Positions 8,286 through 17,584 of a DNA stretch of 64,000 nt are shown here, one piece after another (position 1 is the stretch's first letter; every line of letters begins with the position of its first letter). A program made the translations under genes and the position numbers. The notes below the pieces were generated by a model. It saw only the letters and a list, made by a program, of their open reading frames with translations, was not told where the DNA came from and did not search any database. Source of the DNA: Alkalicoccus luteus (GTDB lineage Bacteria; Bacillota; Bacilli; Bacillales; Salisediminibacteriaceae); NCBI RefSeq assembly GCF_012034335.1, contig NZ_JAATHJ010000017.1:1-64000 (forward strand). The letters are read 5' to 3'.

Positions 8286-8813
8286 ATGAAAAAAAAGCGG
8301 CTTTTAATGAGATCGGCAATCCTTTTTGTGATGGTTGCTGCTATCGGGTATACATTCTTCAATCATTTTTCGGAAGAGCGAGGCCTGGTTGATGCCGGGG
8401 ATTCAGCACCTAACTTTGTGCTGGAGGGTCTGGAAGGTGAACCGATCGAACTTTCCGATTTGAGAGGAGAAGGCGTGTATCTCAATTTTTGGGCTACATA
8501 CTGTACTTACTGCCGCTCAAAAATGGAATATTTGCAGGAACATTATGAAGAATATGAAGAGAAGGGCGTTCGGGTCGTCAATGTAAACGTGGATGAAACG
8601 ACGCTTCAGGTTGAACGGCATAAGCAGCGATTTAACCTGGCCTATGATTTGTACATTGACCGCAATATGCTTGTGAGTAATGCGTACGGTGTAGGCGTAC
8701 TGCCGTCAGTCTTTTTAATCGATGAAAACGGAGAAGTGATTGAGAGACAAGTCGGTGGAAAAACTGAAGAGCAGGTCCTCACAGCACTGGATTCACTCGT
8801 GCCTGCTCAGTAA
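8286..8813 (+). CDS. resA: ResA-like thiol-disulfide oxidoreductase with an atypical active site
   Basis: Membrane-anchored thioredoxin-fold protein that reduces the CXXCH cysteines of apocytochrome c outside the membrane so that heme can be attached. The 175-residue protein has one N-terminal membrane helix (residues 8-26) and a TlpA/ResA fold with the redox pair Cys73-Cys76 and a cis-Pro in VGVLPSVF. The pair reads CTYC rather than the CEPC of B. subtilis ResA, so the Glu that helps select apocytochrome c is missing. AAAGGAGGG precedes the ATG. It is followed at 12 bases by resB, supporting the cytochrome c maturation role. Confidence 0.9.
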   Translation: MKKKRLLMRSAILFVMVAAIGYTFFNHFSEERGLVDAGDSAPNFVLEGLEGEPIELSDLRGEGVYLNFWATYCTYCRSKMEYLQEHYEEYEEKGVRVVNVNVDETTLQVERHKQRFNLAYDLYIDRNMLVSNAYGVGVLPSVFLIDENGEVIERQVGGKTEEQVLTALDSLVPAQ

Positions 8814-8825
8814 CGGGGGATTTAC

Positions 8826-10505
8826 ATGAACAAAGTAACATGTGAGTGCGGACATGAAAATCCGTATGGGACGTACTTATGTGAGTCATGCGGGAAACCG
8901 CTCCAGGATGAAGGACGCCTGGCTAACATGCGCTATGAAGGAGTGGCAAGACGATCACAGACGTATAAAAGATCGCCGGTGGACAAGGTGTGGAACTTCT
9001 TTTCATCGGTTAAGGTAGGTATCTGGATCATTGTGCTGCTGCTCGTTACGTCGTCGATCGGCACACTGTTCCCACAGGAAATGTACATTCCGCCCGGAGA
9101 AAGCCCGACTGAGTATTATGCGGCTGAATACGGACTTGCAGGGCAGCTGTATTACGACTTGGGCTTTCATAATCTCTACAGCTCATGGTGGTATATGCTG
9201 CTCGTTGCAGCTCTTGGAATATCACTCGTCATCGCAAGTCTCGACCGTTTCGTGCCGCTCTACAGAGCACTCAAAAAGCAGCGCGTAACCCGGCACACAG
9301 CCTTCATGAAAAAACAGAGACTGTACGGAGAAAAAGAATCAGGCGAAGTGGATATTGATCAGCTGAAAACGGCTTTAATCAAACGCCGCTACAAAGTGAG
9401 AGAGGAAAACGGAAACCTGCTTGCGGAAAAAGGACGGTTCGCAAGATGGGGCCCTTACGTTAACCACGTCGGGCTGATTATCTTCCTTATTGGAGGAATG
9501 CTCCGCTTTTTCCCGGGAATGTACCTGGACGATTACGTCTGGATTCGTGATGGGGAAACGGAAGTCATCAGCGGCACAGATGGAGAATACTTCGTTGAAA
9601 ACAATCAGTTCGTCGTAGAATTTTACGACGAAGAAGAGAATGACATTCTGCAGCCTGCCCTTATGCGTGCTGATGCGCCGGTAGTGTCAAACTTTCAAAC
9701 CAGTGCTTCCTTGTACAAACGATCTTCGGAAGGATCCATCGGCAGCGGCACAGAACTTGAACACGTAAAGGATCATGAAATCATCGTAAACGATCCACTG
9801 ACGTTCGAAGGAATCTCCCTGTATCAGACGGATTATAAGATGAATGAGCTTTCCAGTTTCACATTCGGAGTCGAAACAGATGCAGAAGGGGAAACAGAAG
9901 CGTTGGAAGATGTGGTATTTACCGTGGATTTAAACGATCCGCAGATGTTTTATGAATTTGATAATGGCTATCAAATTGAAATCATTGAATACTTTCCTAA
10001 TTTTTATGTGAACGATGCTGGAGAGCCGACAACGGAAAACAGAGTTCCGGATAATCCGCGGATCATTTTTGAACTGTTTCCTCCGGAGGCAGATCCTGAA
10101 ACCGATCAGGGTGAAATCAGCCTGATAGGGATCCAGGTAAACGAAGAACTGAATGGAGAAAATGATCATACGATCCGCATGCTGGACGCGGATATGGTAA
10201 ACGTGACCGGTCTTGTTATCCGCCGCGATCATACACTTCCGATTATCATGGTCGGCGGTGCCATCTTTATGGTCGGACTTGTGCAGGGTTCTTACTGGCA
10301 TCATCGGCGTATCTGGATTCAGCAGAAAGACGGCAAGCTGTTTGTTGCCGGGCATGCCAACAAAAACTGGCATGCGTTAAAGAAAGATCTCGAATATTTA
10401 AATGACTATTCGGATCTTCCTGAAATAAAAGATCAGCTGGAAGAAGATAAAGCAGCTGAAACGGAAGAAGGAGGGACTTCCAGTCATGTTCGAGCTCAGC
10501 AGTAA
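8826..10505 (+). CDS. resB: cytochrome c biogenesis protein ResB (Ccs1)
   Basis: One half of the system II heme export and ligation complex that attaches heme to apocytochrome c. The 559-residue protein starts with a cytoplasmic Cys cluster (C6, C8, C19, C22) that looks like a zinc ribbon, then has four membrane helices: three in the first half (around VGIWIIVLLL, YMLLVAALG and HVGLIIFLIGG) and one near the C-terminus (IIMVGGAIFMVG), with a large acidic extracytoplasmic domain between the third and fourth. The His of NHVGL is a likely heme-route residue. Its end overlaps resC by 20 bases. Confidence 0.95.
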   Translation: MNKVTCECGHENPYGTYLCESCGKPLQDEGRLANMRYEGVARRSQTYKRSPVDKVWNFFSSVKVGIWIIVLLLVTSSIGTLFPQEMYIPPGESPTEYYAAEYGLAGQLYYDLGFHNLYSSWWYMLLVAALGISLVIASLDRFVPLYRALKKQRVTRHTAFMKKQRLYGEKESGEVDIDQLKTALIKRRYKVREENGNLLAEKGRFARWGPYVNHVGLIIFLIGGMLRFFPGMYLDDYVWIRDGETEVISGTDGEYFVENNQFVVEFYDEEENDILQPALMRADAPVVSNFQTSASLYKRSSEGSIGSGTELEHVKDHEIIVNDPLTFEGISLYQTDYKMNELSSFTFGVETDAEGETEALEDVVFTVDLNDPQMFYEFDNGYQIEIIEYFPNFYVNDAGEPTTENRVPDNPRIIFELFPPEADPETDQGEISLIGIQVNEELNGENDHTIRMLDADMVNVTGLVIRRDHTLPIIMVGGAIFMVGLVQGSYWHHRRIWIQQKDGKLFVAGHANKNWHALKKDLEYLNDYSDLPEIKDQLEEDKAAETEEGGTSSHVRAQQ

Positions 10506-11670
10506 TATGCTCTATGTCGCATTTGGTCTTTACCTGGCCTCTACTGTCTTTTTTGCCGTGTCGATCACAGGCCGGAAATTTAAAAACCGCAGCGGGGAAG
10601 AAAAAAATAAATCAGCTTTGTTAGGTTATCTTTCCGCGATTCTGGCACTTTGTGCTTCCATTGCCTATTTCGTGCTCCGCTGGATCGCTGTCGGCTATGC
10701 ACCTGTCAGCAATATGTTTGAGTACACGACCGCCCTTGGAATTGCAATGGCACTCGCGTTTGTGATTATTTATCCGATTTATCATAACAGATATTTGGGA
10801 TTTGTTACGATGCCGATCGTGATGCTGATCATCGCGTACGCTTCCATGTTTCCCGGTGAAGCACAGCCATTGATTCCGGCGCTGCAGACGAACTGGCTCT
10901 TTATCCATGTTATTACGACAGCGATCGGTCAGGGGATTTTAGCCATTGGTTTCGCTGCGGGTGTATTATATCTTATCCGCTCGATTGACTTTTCAAAGGC
11001 TTCGAAAAAAGTAAAGGCAATTGAATTTATTATGTTCGGACTTCTGGCAACGGTTGCTTATATTGCGATCGGCACAGGATTTGGTGCCGCTGATTACACA
11101 GCTGAATTCTCTTATGTCAATGAATTTGGAGATGAATCGACAATAGAGTACTATCTGCCGCCGATTGTCGGACCGAATGAAGGAGAATTGATCTCCGAGC
11201 AAGGCTTCAGTCCTGTCGTTAATCTACCTGATTATTTACGCAGTGACGATGTAAACACGCTTCTCTGGTCGTTCCTCGGAGGAATCGTGTTATATGGCGG
11301 ACTACGTGCAGGCTTCCGTAAACCGGTTGCTGGAACGATTCAGCCGCTGGTCAGCCGGGTGAACCTGCAGACGGTAGATGAAATCAGCTATCGTGCCATT
11401 GCGATCGGATTTCCTATTTTTACACTTGGTGGTCTCATTTTCGCTATGATATGGGCACAAATCGCGTGGACAAGGTTCTGGGGATGGGATCCAAAAGAGG
11501 TGTGGGCCTTGATCACCTTCCTCTTCTACGCAGCCTACCTGCATTTGCGGCTGTCAAGAGGATGGCACGGTGAAAAGAGTGCGTGGCTCTGCGTGATTGG
11601 GTTTGCTCTCATCATGTTCAACCTGATCTTTGTGAACCTCGTAATCGCCGGACTTCACTCTTACGCATAA
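10486..11670 (+). CDS. resC: cytochrome c biogenesis protein ResC (CcsA)
   Basis: Polytopic heme-handling partner of ResB in system II cytochrome c maturation. The 394-residue protein has about eight membrane helices and the tryptophan-rich WWD-type heme motif (FWGWDPKEVW) near residue 340, with His residues in FIHVI and LHLRLS nearby. An acidic extracytoplasmic loop of about 70 residues lies before the WWD motif. The ATG has GGAGGGA nine bases upstream and sits inside the end of resB. A hairpin follows before resD. Confidence 0.95.
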   Translation: MFELSSNMLYVAFGLYLASTVFFAVSITGRKFKNRSGEEKNKSALLGYLSAILALCASIAYFVLRWIAVGYAPVSNMFEYTTALGIAMALAFVIIYPIYHNRYLGFVTMPIVMLIIAYASMFPGEAQPLIPALQTNWLFIHVITTAIGQGILAIGFAAGVLYLIRSIDFSKASKKVKAIEFIMFGLLATVAYIAIGTGFGAADYTAEFSYVNEFGDESTIEYYLPPIVGPNEGELISEQGFSPVVNLPDYLRSDDVNTLLWSFLGGIVLYGGLRAGFRKPVAGTIQPLVSRVNLQTVDEISYRAIAIGFPIFTLGGLIFAMIWAQIAWTRFWGWDPKEVWALITFLFYAAYLHLRLSRGWHGEKSAWLCVIGFALIMFNLIFVNLVIAGLHSYA

Positions 11671-11699
11671 CTTCGATACAATATGAATACAGGATCATG

Positions 11700-11725
11700 G
11701 GGCTGTCCGCATAAACGGACAGCCC
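11700..11725 (+). terminator. hairpin between resC and resD, weak terminator
   Basis: A perfect 10-bp stem (11700-11709 with 11716-11725) with a 6-base loop, followed by only TTTAAA. It ends a few bases before the ribosome binding site of resD. With such a short U tract it may let part of the transcription through from resABC into resDE, or act as an mRNA processing or stabilising structure. Confidence 0.55.
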
Positions 11726-11745
11726 TTTAAATGGAGGTCAGTGCT

Positions 11746-12471
11746 ATGGAAATTGCTGAAGATACGAAGATTTTAATTGTAGACGATGAAGAACGAATCC
11801 GCAGACTGCTCAGAATGTACCTGGAAAAAGAAGCGTATACAGTGGAAGATGCTGAAAACGGAGAAAGCGCTCTCACGATGGCGCTTGAAACCGATTATGA
11901 TCTGATCGTGCTTGATTTAATGATGCCGGGTATGGACGGCATTGAAGTTTGTGAAGAAATTCGAAAACAAAAGGCGACGCCGATCATTATGCTCACAGCT
12001 AAAGGGGAAGAAGTAAACCGTGTGCAGGGGTTTGAGGCCGGTACAGATGACTATATTGTTAAGCCGTTCAGTCCGCGTGAAGTGGTGCTGCGTGTAAAAG
12101 CGCTGCTTCGCAGAGCGTCGTCCACGAAATTTCTGCAGACGGAGACGAAAACAAAAGAACTGTTTGAGTTTCCTTATTTAACAATAGACGATGATGCGCA
12201 TCGAGTGACAGTAAAAGGTGAATTAATCAGTCTGACGCCTAAGGAGTATGAATTGCTTCTGTACCTTGCACAGGCACCGGATAAAGTGTTTGCCCGTGAA
12301 CAGCTTTTAAAAGACGTCTGGAACTATGAATTCTTTGGTGATTTGAGAACGGTGGATACACACGTCAAGCGGCTTCGGGAAAAACTAAGTCAAGTTGAGC
12401 CCAAAGCGTCAGATATGATAAAAACAGTCTGGGGCGTCGGCTATAAGTTTGAAGCAGGAGACGCCGGCTGA
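11746..12471 (+). CDS. resD: response regulator ResD, OmpR family
   Basis: DNA-binding response regulator that controls aerobic and anaerobic respiration genes, including resABC and qcr in B. subtilis. The 241-residue protein has a receiver domain (acid pocket D13-D14, phosphoacceptor Asp57 in VLDLMMPG, Thr in MLTAKG, Lys in DDYIVKPF) and a C-terminal winged helix of the OmpR/PhoB type (DLRTVDTHVKRLREK). The ATG at 11746 is preferred over ATG 11731 because GGAGGT lies seven bases before it. Its TGA overlaps the resE ATG by one base. Confidence 0.95.
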   Translation: MEIAEDTKILIVDDEERIRRLLRMYLEKEAYTVEDAENGESALTMALETDYDLIVLDLMMPGMDGIEVCEEIRKQKATPIIMLTAKGEEVNRVQGFEAGTDDYIVKPFSPREVVLRVKALLRRASSTKFLQTETKTKELFEFPYLTIDDDAHRVTVKGELISLTPKEYELLLYLAQAPDKVFAREQLLKDVWNYEFFGDLRTVDTHVKRLREKLSQVEPKASDMIKTVWGVGYKFEAGDAG

Positions 12472-14237
12472 TGTTTTGGCGAAGCGTCGTAGGGAAGCTC
12501 TGGTTTACTATTCTTCTCTTAGTTTCAGTTGTTCTTCTTGTGCTGACCGTACTTCTGCTCGAATATTTTGAACGGTTTCACACCGAACAGGCTGAGCAGG
12601 AGCTGCTGAACCACGCCAATTTAATCGTTGAATTTCTGGAGGAGTCTGAGAGCGGGGAAGAGGCGGTAGAGCTGACGAGTACGATTTCCTCATCCTATGC
12701 TGCCCAGGCTGTCGTATTCGGCGAAACAGATTACTGGTATACGGCACAGGAGGAATCGCTCCCAATCGCTTTATTTTCAGAGGACGGCACGTTAGCGCGC
12801 GTGCTTGAATCGGATGAAACAGTCGTCACTCAGGGAGAGTTTATGAATACGCCGGAAGATGAAAGAGAAATTATGATCGTCGGCGTTCCGTTCTCATTTG
12901 AAGATGGTGAAGACGGAAGCCTGTACCTCTATCAGCCTCTGGATGTAATCGATGAAGCGTCAGACCAGACGAAACAAATCATCTTCTTCTCGGCGGCAAT
13001 CGCCATTATCCTGACGACTGTCTTTGCTTTCTTTCTTTCTTCGCGAATTACGGCACCGCTCAGGCAGATGCGCACCGCTTCGCTTGAAGTCGCCAAAGGT
13101 AATTTTGATACAAAAATTCCAATTCAGACAAAGGATGAAATCGGTCTGCTTGCAATGGCATTTAATCGGATGGGCAGAGCGCTGAACACGAATCTGACGG
13201 CATTGAATCGTGAGAAGGAACAGCTTTCCCGAATTCTCGCTTCGATGGCTGACGGAGTCCTCACGCTTAATAAAGAAGGACAGGTTGTTGTGATGAACCC
13301 GCCGGCTGCTTCGTTTATGGAAACGTGGAAGTACGAGCAGCAGCTCGCAGGAGACGGTCAGCCAATTGAACTTTACAGACTGTTCAGAAGAGTGGTCACG
13401 GAAGAGAAAGAAGTCGATGCAGAGTTCACTGTACAAGGACGAAGCTGGGTCATATTAATGACACCGCTTTATGACGATGATACGATTCGAGGAGCGGTAG
13501 CCGTTCTGCGTGATATGACAGAAGAAAGGCAGCATGATAAACTCAGAAAGGACTTTATCGCTAACGTGTCACACGAGCTTCGTACGCCGATCTCCATGCT
13601 TCAGGGCTATAGTGAAGCTATTGTGGACGATATTGCAGAGAGCGCGGAAGAGAAAAAGGAAATGGCGGGTATTATTTACGATGAATCGCTTAGAATCGGG
13701 CGCCTCGTAAATGAACTGCTTGATTTAGCTCGAATGGAAGCAGGATATCTTTCTCTGCAGCGAGAAATAGTTGATATCGGAGTGATTGTTGAAAAAATGA
13801 TTCGGAAATTTCAAGTTGTTGCAAATGAACAGCAGCTCTCCCTTTCGTCATCTATTAAGACGAGTCATGCAGAGGCATATGCAGATCCTGACCGGATCGA
13901 ACAGGTACTGACGAATCTGATTGATAACGCAGTGCGTCACACGTCAGAAAAGGGAAGTGTTTCGGTTTCTGTATTTACGGAACAGCGTGATATCGTGATT
14001 GAGGTAAATGACACGGGAGCAGGAATACCGGAAGAAGACCTTCCATTCATTTTTGAGCGTTTTTATAAGGCTGATAAAGCGAGGACGAGAGGCAGGGCAG
14101 GAACCGGACTGGGTCTCGCTATCGTAAAAAACATTGTCGATGCCCACGGCGGAAAAGTGACTGCCCGCAGTAAATTAAATGAAGGAACCACATTCCGAGT
14201 AGAACTTCCATCAGCTAAAGGAGGAGAAGAAGCATGA
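12471..14237 (+). CDS. resE: sensor histidine kinase ResE
   Basis: Membrane sensor kinase that phosphorylates ResD in response to oxygen limitation, nitric oxide or redox state. The 588-residue protein has two membrane helices (about residues 11-30 and 168-188) around an acidic extracytoplasmic domain, then HAMP, a PAS domain, a HisKA domain with the phosphoacceptor His368 in VSHELRTP, and an HATPase domain with the N box (NLIDNAVRH), DTGAGIP and GTGLGLAIV. The length is nearly equal to B. subtilis ResE (589). It is coupled to resD upstream and to a corrinoid adenosyltransferase gene downstream. Confidence 0.95.
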   Translation: MFWRSVVGKLWFTILLLVSVVLLVLTVLLLEYFERFHTEQAEQELLNHANLIVEFLEESESGEEAVELTSTISSSYAAQAVVFGETDYWYTAQEESLPIALFSEDGTLARVLESDETVVTQGEFMNTPEDEREIMIVGVPFSFEDGEDGSLYLYQPLDVIDEASDQTKQIIFFSAAIAIILTTVFAFFLSSRITAPLRQMRTASLEVAKGNFDTKIPIQTKDEIGLLAMAFNRMGRALNTNLTALNREKEQLSRILASMADGVLTLNKEGQVVVMNPPAASFMETWKYEQQLAGDGQPIELYRLFRRVVTEEKEVDAEFTVQGRSWVILMTPLYDDDTIRGAVAVLRDMTEERQHDKLRKDFIANVSHELRTPISMLQGYSEAIVDDIAESAEEKKEMAGIIYDESLRIGRLVNELLDLARMEAGYLSLQREIVDIGVIVEKMIRKFQVVANEQQLSLSSSIKTSHAEAYADPDRIEQVLTNLIDNAVRHTSEKGSVSVSVFTEQRDIVIEVNDTGAGIPEEDLPFIFERFYKADKARTRGRAGTGLGLAIVKNIVDAHGGKVTARSKLNEGTTFRVELPSAKGGEEA

Positions 14238-14788
14238 AGATTTATACGAAGAAAGGTGACAAAGGTCAAACACAGCTGATTGGCCGCAGAGTGCCGAAAA
14301 CAAATGAACGAGTCAACGCTTATGGCACAGTGGATGAACTAAACAGCTTTATCGGTGTCGCTGCTGCATCTCTTCCGGAGAACTGCAGCGATATTCAGCA
14401 GGAGCTTCTGGAGATCCAGCACGAGCTGTTCGATCTTGGGGGAGATTTGGCAAACGTAACAGGTAAAACTGACTGGGCGCTTTCAGGAAAAGCCGTTTCC
14501 AGACTTGAAGGTGCGATCGACCGTTATTGGAGCGAGGCTGCGGAAATTAAAGCGTTTATTCTTCCAGGGGGTACAAAAGCAGCTGCTGATATGCACGTAT
14601 GCAGGACGGTAGCTCGCCGTGCTGAGCGCCTCACAGCAGCCATTCATGATGATGATCAAATGCCGACTGAAGCGCTCCCTTATTTAAATCGTCTTTCTGA
14701 CTATTTTTTCGCTGCAGCAAGAGTGGTAAATCATCGTAATGATGTGCCGGATATCGCCTATGCCAGAGGAAAAACAGTTTTCAAGTAA
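14234..14788 (+). CDS. yvqK: PduO-type cob(I)alamin adenosyltransferase
   Basis: Transfers the 5'-deoxyadenosyl group of ATP to cob(I)alamin to make adenosylcobalamin. The 184-residue protein has the PduO-type N-terminal ATP-binding signature (KIYTKKGDKGQTQLIGRR) and the later motifs YGTVDELNSFIG, FILPGGTKAAADMHVCR and RLSDYFFAAARV of the five-helix trimeric enzyme. Its ATG overlaps the resE stop (ATGA), so it is the last gene of the res transcript. A strong terminator follows. An AdoCbl-dependent regulator candidate lies about 10 kb downstream. Confidence 0.94.
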   Translation: MKIYTKKGDKGQTQLIGRRVPKTNERVNAYGTVDELNSFIGVAAASLPENCSDIQQELLEIQHELFDLGGDLANVTGKTDWALSGKAVSRLEGAIDRYWSEAAEIKAFILPGGTKAAADMHVCRTVARRAERLTAAIHDDDQMPTEALPYLNRLSDYFFAAARVVNHRNDVPDIAYARGKTVFK

Positions 14789-14857
14789 CAAATCGTTGAT
14801 GCTGAAGCATGAAAAGAGCAGCAGGGGGAGTACAACGTTTTTACGAGCCTTAAACGA

Positions 14858-14892
14858 AAACAGAGACCCGCGACGGACACGGGTCTCTGTTT
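14858..14892. terminator. bidirectional intrinsic terminator
   Basis: A perfect 13-bp stem (14858-14870 with 14880-14892) with a 9-base loop and AAA/TTT flanks. It closes the res-yvqK transcript and the convergent lipoprotein gene. Confidence 0.9.
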
Positions 14893-14901
14893 GTATTTAT
14901 A

Positions 14902-15741
14902 TTAGAGAAGAATTTCGATGTCAGCCTGGTCACGCAAATCCTGCACGTACTGATTTTGACGAATCTGCATTTCGATTTCTTCTTGCACATCTTCAAATTC
15001 AGCTTCAGCCATTTGAGGATCGCTCATAGCCTGCATTTCAAAAGCTTCACGCGCTTCTTCCTCATCTACTTCGTATTCTTCTTCAACATGATCCATGGAA
15101 AGCAGCTGTTCAACGAGATTCATTTCGCGAATTTCATTTTCAAGCTCTTCTTCCGTGTATCCTTGTGATTCTAATGCTTCCTGAAACTCTTCATCTGAGC
15201 CGAATGCACTTTGAATTTCTTCATATTCTGATTCGACTTCATCTTCATCTGCTTCAAGCCCTTGCTCTTCAGCTTCCTGAGCCATTACGCGTTGATTGAT
15301 GAGCTGATCCAGAAACTGCTGTTGAAACTGCATCATCATCATAGAAGATTCTTCATCTTCCATTTCCTGTTCAGCGAAAATCTGTTCGAACTGAGCCAGC
15401 TGTGCCTGAAGTTCGCCACTCTGAATTTCTTCACCATTAACGACCGCAACCGGCTCTTCAGGGTCGCGTTCCATGAATTCAGCAGCTTCATCCGGATCCA
15501 TATCTTCAACTGCTTCTTCATTCATGCCGTCGTCTTCACCATTCATTGCATCGTTCATGTCATTATCTTCATCCGGCGTATCAGCATTTTCGCTGTCATT
15601 GTCGATGGATTCTTCGATATTGTTGTCAGTATTTCCGTTGTTTTCGGCATTATCAGCGTTGTTCTCGTTCCCGCAGGCTGCTGCAAAAAGCAGAGTAGAG
15701 AGTGAGAGAGCAAGCATACCGTTTCTAGTTGTCTTTTTCAT
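14902..15741 (-). CDS. acidic lipoprotein with SurA N-terminal-like domain
   Basis: A 279-residue secreted lipoprotein. The signal peptide ends in LLFAAAC, with lipidated Cys23, followed by about 75 residues of Asn, Asp and Glu-rich linker. The remainder (from about residue 95) resembles the SurA_N/PrsA-type chaperone region: VAVNGEEI, a long helix ending QFLDQLINQRVMAQEAEEQG, then EVESEYEEIQSAFGSDEEF. No parvulin peptidyl-prolyl isomerase domain follows, so it is probably a binding or chaperone protein of the cell surface rather than an isomerase. ATG 15741 is chosen; AGAAAGG abuts an upstream TTG at 15753, so the start could be there. The extreme acidity fits a halophile. Confidence 0.75.
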   Translation of the reverse strand: MKKTTRNGMLALSLSTLLFAAACGNENNADNAENNGNTDNNIEESIDNDSENADTPDEDNDMNDAMNGEDDGMNEEAVEDMDPDEAAEFMERDPEEPVAVVNGEEIQSGELQAQLAQFEQIFAEQEMEDEESSMMMMQFQQQFLDQLINQRVMAQEAEEQGLEADEDEVESEYEEIQSAFGSDEEFQEALESQGYTEEELENEIREMNLVEQLLSMDHVEEEYEVDEEEAREAFEMQAMSDPQMAEAEFEDVQEEIEMQIRQNQYVQDLRDQADIEILL

Positions 15742-15934
15742 TTGATTAATCAACCTTTCTGTATATGTCCCATTGCTACAATAACTGTATCATAAATAAA
15801 AGATAGTAGGCAATTTAGCGATTCTATAAAAATAACGAATCTGCCCGGCAGGCGGACGATAAGCTCTTGACATCCCGATATGACATGAATGAAACCTCTC
15901 GTGATATATCATTCGTTCGGGTGCGTGCAATCTC

Positions 15935-15964
15935 AAAAAAAAGCCGTCCATTTAGGCGGACGGC
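15935..15964 (-). terminator. intrinsic terminator of serA
   Basis: A 7-bp GC-rich stem (15943-15949 with 15958-15964) followed on the minus strand by eight T residues (15935-15942). It starts ten bases after the serA stop codon. Confidence 0.85.
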
Positions 15965-15973
15965 AGCCTGTTT

Positions 15974-17584
15974 TTACAATTCAATTGACGTAACAAACTG
16001 AATTTCTTCAATCCGAGAGAATGCTTCCAGAACGTCATCCTGACATTCTTTATCAGTTGTAAGAAGCATGATAGCCTGTCCGCCTTCTTCTTTGCGGCCT
16101 ACCTGCATGGTAGCTATATTTACGTCATGCGTTCCGAGCAGCTGACCTACTTTACCGATTACACCGGGGCGGTCATTGTGTCTGACATAAAGCGTGTGCT
16201 TGGCAGGCTGAAAATCGAGCTGGAACTGATCAAGCTGTACAATGCGGGGACCAATTTCTGCACTGTGTGTGCCATGAATAATGAGCTTATTTGATTCACC
16301 AAGGATCTCTGCCTTGAAAAAGTTTTTGTACCCGTTCGCATCATTTTCGTGAATTTCAGAAACATCCACTTCCCGTTCCTTGGCGATGACGGATGCATTC
16401 ACTTCATTTACGTAGTCGTCCATTCTGTGACGAAAAAAACCTGCAAGAAAGCTGCGGCTGAAGAGCCCGGTTTCCTGATGAGAGATCTCACCGGCATAGC
16501 TGATGTTAATTTGTTTAACCGGCTCTTTGAACAGCTGTGAGGCTGTTTCGCCAACTGTTTTCGTCAGCTTGGTGAACGGAGAGAACTTTTCGAACGCGTC
16601 CTGATCCAAATAAGGAAGGTTGAGAGCATGCGGGGCAGGCCTGCCTTCTAAGTATCCCAACACTTCCTGTGAAACCGATTCTGCAACATTTTGCTGTGCC
16701 TCAGTAGTGGAAGCTGCAATGTGCGGAGTGGTAATCACCTGATCGAGCGAAGAGAGAGGATGTTCAATCGCAGGTTCTTCAGCAAAAACATCTACTGCAG
16801 CGCCGCGTACATGTCCGCTCGTTACCGCGCGGTAAAGGGCTTCCTCATCAATGATACCGCCGCGCGCACAGTTCAGAATAAACACACCGGGCTTGGTCGA
16901 AGCCAGCGTTTCATCGTTTAACAAATGACGGGTTTCTTTCGTGAGCGGCGTATGAACCGTCAGAATATCACTTTGACTCAGTGCATCCTCAAGTGAGACC
17001 GCTGTAACATGATTTTTTTCTGCACGGGATTTTGTCAGAAAGGGATCGTACGCAAGTACATTCATTCGAAAGGCTCGAGCCCGCTGAGCAAGCTCTGCTC
17101 CGATTCGACCAAACCCGATGATACCAAGCGTTTTCCCGTACAGCTCTGCTCCCTGGTATTTTTTGCGGTCCCAGCGGCCTTCTTCCATCGAACGGTTCGC
17201 CTGAGGAATATTGCGCACGAGAGAGGCCATCATCGCAAATGTATGTTCAGCCGTTGAAATCGTATTTCCGTCCGGAGCATTTACCACGACAACACCATGA
17301 TTTGTAGCAGCATCCAGATCAACGTTATCGACTCCGACTCCGGCACGGCCGATTATTTTTAAGTTAGGCATGCTGCGAAGCAAGTCGGCTGTCACTTTTG
17401 TTGCACTGCGTATGAGAAGAGCGTCAACCTCTTCCAATGGAATTTCCGTCTCGTGTACGTTTTCCTGCACAACATTTACGGAACTGCTGTCCAGGATCGG
17501 ACGAAGACCGTCTTCACTCATTGCATCTGAGACCAAAACCGTATAAAGGTTCTGATCCAGCTTGACTGCTTGTTTCACGTTCAC
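15974..17584 (-). CDS. serA: D-3-phosphoglycerate dehydrogenase
   Basis: First step of serine synthesis: oxidises 3-phosphoglycerate to 3-phosphohydroxypyruvate with NAD. The 536-residue protein has the catalytic and NAD-binding domains ([10 protein letters not shown] nucleotide motif, [13 protein letters not shown] with the catalytic Arg, [10 protein letters not shown] with the catalytic His), then the intervening ASB domain and a C-terminal ACT domain ([12 protein letters not shown]) that usually senses serine. The start is GTG with GGAGG ten bases upstream. It is close in length to the B. subtilis enzyme (525) and is followed, as there, by the ferredoxin gene nearby on the same strand upstream. 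Confidence 0.96.
   Translation of the reverse strand: MNVKQAVKLDQNLYTVLVSDAMSEDGLRPILDSSSVNVVQENVHETEIPLEEVDALLIRSATKVTADLLRSMPNLKIIGRAGVGVDNVDLDAATNHGVVVVNAPDGNTISTAEHTFAMMASLVRNIPQANRSMEEGRWDRKKYQGAELYGKTLGIIGFGRIGAELAQRARAFRMNVLAYDPFLTKSRAEKNHVTAVSLEDALSQSDILTVHTPLTKETRHLLNDETLASTKPGVFILNCARGGIIDEEALYRAVTSGHVRGAAVDVFAEEPAIEHPLSSLDQVITTPHIAASTTEAQQNVAESVSQEVLGYLEGRPAPHALNLPYLDQDAFEKFSPFTKLTKTVGETASQLFKEPVKQINISYAGEISHQETGLFSRSFLAGFFRHRMDDYVNEVNASVIAKEREVDVSEIHENDANGYKNFFKAEILGESNKLIIHGTHSAEIGPRIVQLDQFQLDFQPAKHTLYVRHNDRPGVIGKVGQLLGTHDVNIATMQVGRKEEGGQAIMLLTTDKECQDDVLEAFSRIEEIQFVTSIEL

Noticed and set aside
9930-10373. 147-codon minus-strand frame inside resB
   Set aside because: It is a shadow of resB without a ribosome site.
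15262-15705. 147-codon plus-strand frame rich in Phe, Ile and His
   Set aside because: It mirrors the acidic codons of the lipoprotein on the other strand.
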